NCBI GenBank assembly: GCA_004009845.1
Contig: RMBW01000309.1
Span: forward strand, 1 to 13,707
DNA length: 13,707 nt
DNA from: Davidsoniella eucalypti
Lineage: Eukaryota; Ascomycota; Sordariomycetes; Microascales; Ceratocystidaceae
Direction of reading: 5' to 3'
The notes beneath the pieces were generated by a model. The model had not been told where the DNA came from and did no database searches. It saw only the letters and a program-made list of their open reading frames with translations. This document shows positions 8,393 through 13,707 of this stretch, piece after piece (the first letter of the stretch is position 1; the number at the start of each line of letters is the position of its first letter). A program made the translations under genes and the position numbers.

Positions 8393-8540
8393 TTTTTATT
8401 GTAACTGTAAGTTCGCCAGATAATAAGCCACTTCGGCGTGAAGAGATTTCCTCTATTTAAATCGTACATGTCTTGCACATGAGAACCAGAATTTACTTGG
8501 TAACAACTATATTTGAAACAACAACACTGTATTTGGGCAG
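8393..8540 (+). promoter_or_regulatory. U-rich site plus 5' splice site, possible TER 3'-end signal
   Basis: TTTTTATTG (8393-8401) resembles a degenerate Sm-protein site. GTAAGT follows at 8407-8412, with a possible branch TAAC near 8511-8514 and a CAG at 8538-8540. No coding exon lies on either side, so this would be an intron in a non-coding transcript. Fungal telomerase RNAs use exactly such an incomplete splicing reaction to make their 3' end. The branch site is weak. Confidence 0.3.
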
Positions 8541-8779
8541 TCAAAGCAAGACATGAAAAGTATATCTGTAATCACATTAATATATCGAATCTAGATGTAA
8601 TAGTGTGCCGGTGAGTTTCGTACAGACCGATCGGCAGTAGTAGCCATTTATGGCCATCTATCATAGCCAAACCACGCCCAAATGCACAAGACAACTCATA
8701 CCAACAAAGTAAGAGAAAGGGAGAAATAAGAAGAAGAAAAAACAAACGTCCTGTGGCATCAACTACACAAAGACCCAAC
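8541..8779. other. Short AT-rich spacer, 3' flank of ATG9
   Basis: These 239 bases, between the candidate non-coding gene and the ATG9 stop codon, contain A-rich sequence (8700-8745) and should hold the ATG9 3' UTR. I see no gene in them; short minus-strand ORFs here lack any recognisable feature. Confidence 0.5.
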
Positions 8780-11673
8780 CTACAGCACAGCCCCTGAAGC
8801 CCCCGATCGGTGATTACGGTGTGCTTGCTTGAACTGGTAAATCATACCAAGCACACCCGCATCTTGTCCTCCCGGCCCACTGCGAGCAGCACCAGCGCCT
8901 TTATCTTTAGCCATGGCCTTCCCACCCGATGTCTGCCATACCGATTCACCCAACTCGCCATCCGACCCATCATCGTTGGACTTCGTTAGACTTCCGCCCT
9001 GTAACTCTTGGCTTCCTTCTTCTGCTATGCTGCGTGCACCTCCATGGTAACCCCCTACACCACCTCGCTCTGCAACCCGTGATGGTCGGGTTCCCGTACG
9101 ATGAACACTTTTCCCGCCGTTGCCAAAGGATACTGTTGGCTGGTGGTGCGGGTCTAATAGCATTGATCCCATAGGCGACGGCTGAGCTTGGACTCCAGAC
9201 GCAAATCTGGATACTCTTGCATTCTGTAAATGGCCGATGCGTCCACGGCTTCGAGCCATACTGTCCCGTCCATGGGCATCTTTGCCCATTCGACTAGACA
9301 TCATGTTGTCGGCTCCAAACCCGGCTGTGTTATCATCAGCGTGATGGTTACCTCGAGATCCTGGAGGTAGGTGCCCTGGAATACCCGTCTTTGGGTTGAT
9401 GACGTAGTTGTCCAGGAAGCCGTAATACGATGCAGCCATCTTGCCATGCTTTGTGTTATAATAGTCATCGCGGATGTCGTTGCTAGTACTACGCTTTGTG
9501 ACGCCGCGGCCAACTCCTTTCTTAAAGTCAAAGACTGCGAAGGAACACACGTACCCTAGACCGTCAACATGGACGGTAAACTCGCGGAAAAAGTCGACGA
9601 TACTATCGCTGCACTGGGGCATCGATGCCCAGAGCACAATAGGTGTAGTGATAATGCCGATAAGTTCTTCAACAAAGACAATCAACTTCATCTTATACAT
9701 GTCTGCAAAATCCTTCTTCACGTCAAAACTGTGAAGTCGGCCTTCCCATGAATCCGGCTTATAGCGAGTATATTCAATGACGTTAGCCATGGCATACTCG
9801 GGGTCGAATACAAGAGTCTCTTCTTGAATCGAATCACGTGAACCCTTCCAGATAACACCGAGTATACCAAGATAAAAGAGCACAGTACGCTCCGGAGTAA
9901 TTTCAAATCCTAGGAACATTTTCTCGTCTAGTAAAGACGCTATTGCGAGCACTGCAAGTAGGGATCCAGAGGTGAAAGATATTGTCCGGAAGACTCGATC
10001 TGAAAGTTTCTTGGGAAACTGGTCAAGATATCGTGTGGCAAACGGGTATGACATCTTGAGTCTATCCTCGAATATATGCGGTAGTTCGTTGAATTCACGC
10101 AGTCTCCATTCTGCTAAAGGGGTATATCTTCTTGTGCCAACCTTGGAGGGATCTCTTTGGTATTCCTATGAATACAGCGGGTGGGTTAGTGGCATGCTGG
10201 GCTATGTATTGAATCGACATTGCCATCGAGTGGTTATAGTTACACTAGATATATATAAATATACTTACATTGTAGTATGTGAAAAAGTACACTATCACAG
10301 CATACGCAAGCATAAACGGCGAGAGTACTAGATTGAGAATGGCGGCAAAATAGAAGCGCTGTTTGAGTTTCCTGCTCAAGATCGCACGACAATCTGCCTT
10401 CAGAAACTCAGGATGCACTTGGCCACGTGAATCAAAGATGAAGTCAATAACGCATAGGTAGATGTACCATTCAAGGGTTCGAGAGAGAAGCTGCTTCCTG
10501 CCTAGGAAGGGCACAGGAAAAGATACGTCGATGATTTCTTTATTCACCATTGCAATGAAGTAGTTGTCGCGACGCATCAACCGGTTGGCAATATCATGAG
10601 CATCAAGTCTTTCTTTCGACTGGCTTCCAAGAAATTGAGCAAGGCCTGGACGTAGATTAAGCGCAGTAGATGGATTCGCATCACGGAGAGCCATGATCCG
10701 AGCCACGACGTCTTGCCATGATACAGTTTGCATGTCTTGTTCGGGTATATTCAGCAGATGAATATAGAAATCTCGAATATCGAACAAGCGGCGCCCATCA
10801 GTAAACAACTGCACACACTTCCATATAAAGTAGAATGTGTACAACCAGATCCCTAAATTCCACATGCCTGACATCTTTTGTGTACATTTCGGTACGATGA
10901 CCTCACTCAACGAAGAGCTTTGGGGAATCCGCTGGTAGGAGATACACTGTGTTAAAAATGTAAGAAAAATAGCTATGAAGGCAGTCTCACTGTACGCTGT
11001 ATGTCAATATAATTGCCTCGAGCCCGTGGGTAGATACGGGAACAGTGACTTACACAATGTGTAGAGCGCGATCGCAAAGTATGCACCAGATACCGTTTCC
11101 ATTAAAGTATTCGTACACCTCGCCCATAAAGCTATCGAGGTTTGTGACGTTGACCCATTTCCAAAGAGCCTTCTCTCGCGGGTGTATCGTTGCTGGGTTC
11201 AACGTACGAGCTACAGGACGATCAGGCCGGTGTTGTTGTGCAGCGTTCTCGCCCATAGGCGGGGTTGGCTGGGGATGTGGTGCTTCAGTAAAACCAGAGG
11301 GCTGCTCTCGTTCTTTGCCTTTGGGTTGGGCGCGCTGAAGAGGGGACTGGCCAACCCGGATAGGAGAAAGATCGCGGGCCTCCATGAGCAAGGACTCTGG
11401 CACAGCATTATCATCGTAGTCGTCGTGAGGACGTGCAGGAGTCTCGTTCCTAATCAGGTTGGCAGAGCTGTCTTCCATGGAGAGTCGGCTTTCCTCTAGC
11501 CGACCAAGATTGTCGAAATGGTCGTCGTGCATATCATCGCGATATCGTGAGCTCTTGGCGGGGGGGTGGATAGCTTGCTGGTGTTGGGGATTTCGAAGCC
11601 GTTCATAAAAAGACTGTGTAGCTTGGCCATTATCGTCGAGCGGATCTGGTTGTGAAGACATGTAAGAATCCAT
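8780..11673 (-). CDS. ATG9: Autophagy protein Atg9, lipid scramblase
   Basis: Multispanning membrane protein of Golgi-derived vesicles that seed the autophagosome; Atg9 scrambles lipids as the phagophore expands. Exons: 11054-11673, 10269-10989, 8780-10165. Introns of 64 and 103 bases have GTAAGT donors and CAG/TAG acceptors; the second has a CTAAC branch. Product 908 residues, in the usual range. The first ATG (11673, G at +4) is preferred over one at 11661. Residues 1-165 are disordered and acidic/polar, with FYERLR at 22-27. The conserved core starts near 169 (ALWKWVNVTNLDSF). Hydrophobic helices: about 207-221, 251-268, 419-447, 508-526, 541-553 and 607-626. The family hallmarks KMSGMWNLG, YTRYKPDSWEGRLHSF and HGKMAASYYGFLDNYV are present. 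The last 200 residues are Gly/Ser-rich and poorly conserved. The frame is intact throughout, unlike the three genes to the left. Confidence 0.96.
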
Positions 11674-12471
11674 GTCCTTCGTAGAGCGGCTCGCGCCCTA
11701 GCGTTGTTGTTATCGTGGGGACCGTGGGAAAGAGGCAGGTTGCGATCGTTGGTCTTGGTTAAGATGCAAGACTGAGACTGGGTGCTTAAAGTGCAGATAT
11801 GGTGCACTATATATATATGCCCGGCAGCAGAAGGAGGGAATATTCGGCCAATCGGCATCTAAGATTCTGAATGGCTGATAGCGAAGTCAGTTGATGTCCA
11901 CTCAATCAACAGATCAAGTCACGGGGGCGGGTGGATTTGGCTGTGGCTTTGGTTTGGTTTGGCCTGAACTAATTATGTAGGCAAGGCGACAGTGGTTTAA
12001 CCTATATTACAAGCTTACCTAGAATGCAGAGACTCAATATGTGGCGGGACAGCAATATGGCAAAGCCTCATTGTCAAACGAACAACTAAATGCGCCCAGA
12101 TAGTCGACGGAGGGCTATTGAATTAGCAGTAGAATAACTAACCGCATCACATCTGTCTAGATTGCTAGATCCTTTCTAGCAGCAGTCGAAGCTCTGACGA
12201 TTGATTTTAGTACCAAGAGTGCCAATAGCTCGATCCCCATGTCAAGACTGGGTCTTATGACATAATGGGCCTAGACTTGCCTTTGTTAGTAAGTTGGCTG
12301 GTTTCTGCCTACGAGTGTCTCACCGCCTTCTACTAAATACATATCCCCGGCAATCGCATAACGCCAGCTAGCTACACAGCTAAGCCCTAGCAGTAAGCTT
12401 TAGCCGTTTCTACCAGCTAACATGATTGATACAACACGTTGATTTACACAGAAAGAGCTGCATCAGCAACC
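11674..12471. promoter_or_regulatory. Divergent promoter region between ATG9 and COG6
   Basis: The 798-base spacer holds no credible gene. On the ATG9 side a TATA-like run (TATATATATAT) lies at about 11808-11818, roughly 135 bases from the ATG. (TTTGG)3 lies at 11948-11962. Just before COG6, GCTAAC (12416-12421) and TTACACAG (12444-12451) could be the branch and acceptor of a 5' UTR intron, though I did not identify its donor. A small hairpin, GCTAG/CTAGC, lies at 12164-12180. Confidence 0.45.
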
Positions 12472-13707
12472 ATGGATGTCCAAAGAAAAGTCTCGTTAAG
12501 CGCGGCTGACATAAGGGCTAGCTTGGAGAATGGCAGTCTCTTATCATCAGCGGCCTCTCCCTCAAGCAGTCTTCGTGGAATTTCCAATCCCATGACTGCT
12601 AAAGTAACAACCGTTCTATCAACATCATTCGCAGACAGTGAATTCAGAGACACTCTTGGCTTGCTTGATGCACGCGGGCTTTCAAACACCGCAGAGGTTC
12701 GTCGACAACTTCGCTCCAATCTCCAAAAAGAAGCCATTGCTGGCAATGGCATTATTCTCGACGATTTCGGCCGTGTTGCAGAGGTATGGAAAAACAAAAC
12801 AAATATATATATATTATAATTAGGCTTACTGACTCGAATAACTAGCAACTCCGGCGAATTGGCTTAACTCTCAACAAGCTGAACAAGAGCTTTTCTGATA
12901 TGAAATCCCAACTTCAGTCTGCTCATGATCAGTCGTCTCAGATTATGCATGAATCTCAAAATCTACTCGAAAAGAGAAACTGTATTGAATCTAAACAGGA
13001 GGTTCTAGATAAGGTCCGAGATCATTTCATTCTTACACAAGATGAGATTGATATCCTAAGCCTTACATCCGAACCAGTCAATGATATCTTTTTCACAACT
13101 CTTGCCAAGGCCAAGCGGATTCAAAAAGATTCAGAGGCTTTGTTAGGTTTTGAAAACCAGACCCTTGGTCTAGAGATCATGGAACTCGTTTCGAAGCATG
13201 TCAACATGGCTTTCCAGAAGCTTTACAAGTGGCTTCAGCGAGAGTTCAAGAGTCTCAATCTCGAGAACCCACAGCTACACCCTGCTATTCGCAAGGCCAT
13301 CAGAGTCCTTGCCGAGCGTCCTACACTCTTCCAAAACTGTCTTGATCTCTTCGCTGAGGCCCGTGAGCGAATCTTGTCAGACTCTTTCTATGTTGCCCTT
13401 ACTGGCACAAACACAACTGCCCAACACCAAGGCAGTTCCAAGCCCATTGAATTGGTTGCCCACGACTCATTACGTTATGTTGGAGACATGCTAGCTTGGA
13501 CTCATTCCGCGACAGTCGGTGAAAGAGAGGCTCTCGAGGTTCTCTTCGTTTCAGAAGGAGACGAAATTGCAAAAGGTCTGGAGACCGGTCGCAAGAATGA
13601 GCTCTGGAGTCTCGTCGGCGATGAAGCTGGTGTGGAGGAGCCCTTCGATGCAGGCAGGACACTCAACAAATTAGTTGACCGTGATATATCAGGCGCAGCG
13701 AGACTCT
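12472..13707 (+). CDS. COG6: Conserved oligomeric Golgi complex subunit 6, 5' part (runs off the window)
   Basis: Subunit of lobe B of the COG tether, which captures vesicles recycling Golgi enzymes. Exon 1 is 12472-12783 (104 codons, phase 0). The intron is 12784-12845 (GTATGG to CTAG, with an AT repeat). Exon 2 starts at 12846 and is open to the edge, so 391 complete codons of an expected 650-700 are visible. The start has CACC before ATGG. Family-typical stretches are NPMTAKVTTVLSTSFADSEF near residue 43, GLLDARGLSNTAEVRRQLRS, IILDDFGRVAE up to the intron and QLRRIGLTLNKLNKSF after it. A coiled coil, MKSQLQSAHDQSSQIMHESQ, follows as expected for the N-terminal domain. A helical region then contains ALLGFENQTLGLEIMELVS, FQKLYKWLQREFKSL and ELVAHDSLRYVGDMLAWTHS. 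No frameshift is seen in the visible part. Confidence 0.95.

Larger units (their letters stand above)
7085..8406 (+). ncRNA. Candidate telomerase RNA gene (TER); ends approximate
   Basis: Hypothesis: the template RNA of telomerase. This 1.3-kb stretch follows a plus-strand promoter-like region and contains no plus-strand ORF of 60 codons. At 7939-7948 it carries AACCCTAACC, the complement of 1.67 TTAGGG repeats, in the orientation expected for a plus-strand template. A 6-bp helix (GGAGCA 7905-7910 with TGCTTC 7927-7932, one G-T pair) ends just before it, where a template boundary element would sit. Downstream, 8297-8367 folds as an outer stem holding two hairpins, the P5-P6-P6.1 plan shared by vertebrate and Pezizomycotina TERs. 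A U-rich TTTTTATTG (8393-8401) then precedes a 5' splice-site consensus GTAAGT (8407-8412); 3' ends of ascomycete TERs are known to be made by spliceosomal cleavage. I could not trace a convincing pseudoknot. A decamer match alone could be chance; the order of elements is the main support. Confidence 0.35.

Noticed and set aside
7135..8560. tRNA, 5S rRNA, RNase P RNA or U-snRNA instead of telomerase RNA
   Set aside because: I found no A/B box pair of a tRNA and none of the conserved RNase P or snRNA core sequences by eye.
8929..9734. Plus-strand ORFs opposite ATG9
   Set aside because: Shadows of the strongly conserved ATG9 coding strand.
1..13707. Mobile element, CRISPR array or secondary-metabolite cluster
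   Set aside because: No transposase, reverse transcriptase, long terminal repeats, spaced repeats or biosynthetic enzymes were seen.

Overview
The window is nuclear DNA of a filamentous ascomycete (Pezizomycotina, most likely Sordariomycetes; the rank below phylum is inferred). It has short GT-AG introns of about 58-202 bases with CTAAC-type branch points, pyrimidine-rich 5' leaders, AT-rich intergenic DNA, and housekeeping proteins of fungal type. No bacterial, viral or intact transposon gene was recognised.

Layout, left to right. (1) 1-368 has no convincing gene. (2) 369-1281 (-) encodes an augmin HAUS1-like coiled-coil protein. (3) 2154-3802 (+) encodes an ER-targeted TPR/J-domain co-chaperone of the DNAJC3/P58IPK type and is divergent from gene 2. 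(4) 3803-4836 is an AT-rich convergent spacer. (5) 4837-6322 (-) is a six-exon mitoferrin (Mrs3/4) iron carrier. (6) 6323-8779 is a 2.4-kb stretch without a protein gene. It holds a good plus-strand promoter/leader, then about 1.3 kb of non-coding DNA full of inverted repeats, including a 10-base telomere-template-like sequence, AACCCTAACC, and a foldable three-way junction. I propose it as a candidate telomerase RNA gene. (7) 8780-11673 (-) is ATG9 in three exons, intact. (8) 12472 to the right edge (+) is the first part of COG6, divergent from ATG9.

Two observations stand out. First, the candidate telomerase RNA: a promoter without an ORF, a template-like decamer with a short helix just upstream, a P5/P6/P6.1-like three-way junction, then a U-rich site and a GTAAGT 5' splice site. 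That is the order expected for Pezizomycotina telomerase RNAs, but the identity is a hypothesis. Second, HAUS1, the DNAJC3-like gene and mitoferrin each carry exactly one extra base (in AAA, A6 and C5 runs) that breaks an otherwise clean reading frame, whereas ATG9 and the visible part of COG6 are intact. Assembly insertion errors are the simplest explanation; real mutations or +1 recoding are alternatives.

The protein genes do not form one pathway. ATG9 and COG6, however, are both membrane-trafficking factors and share one 798-base divergent promoter region. The COG tether is known in yeast to support Atg9 traffic.
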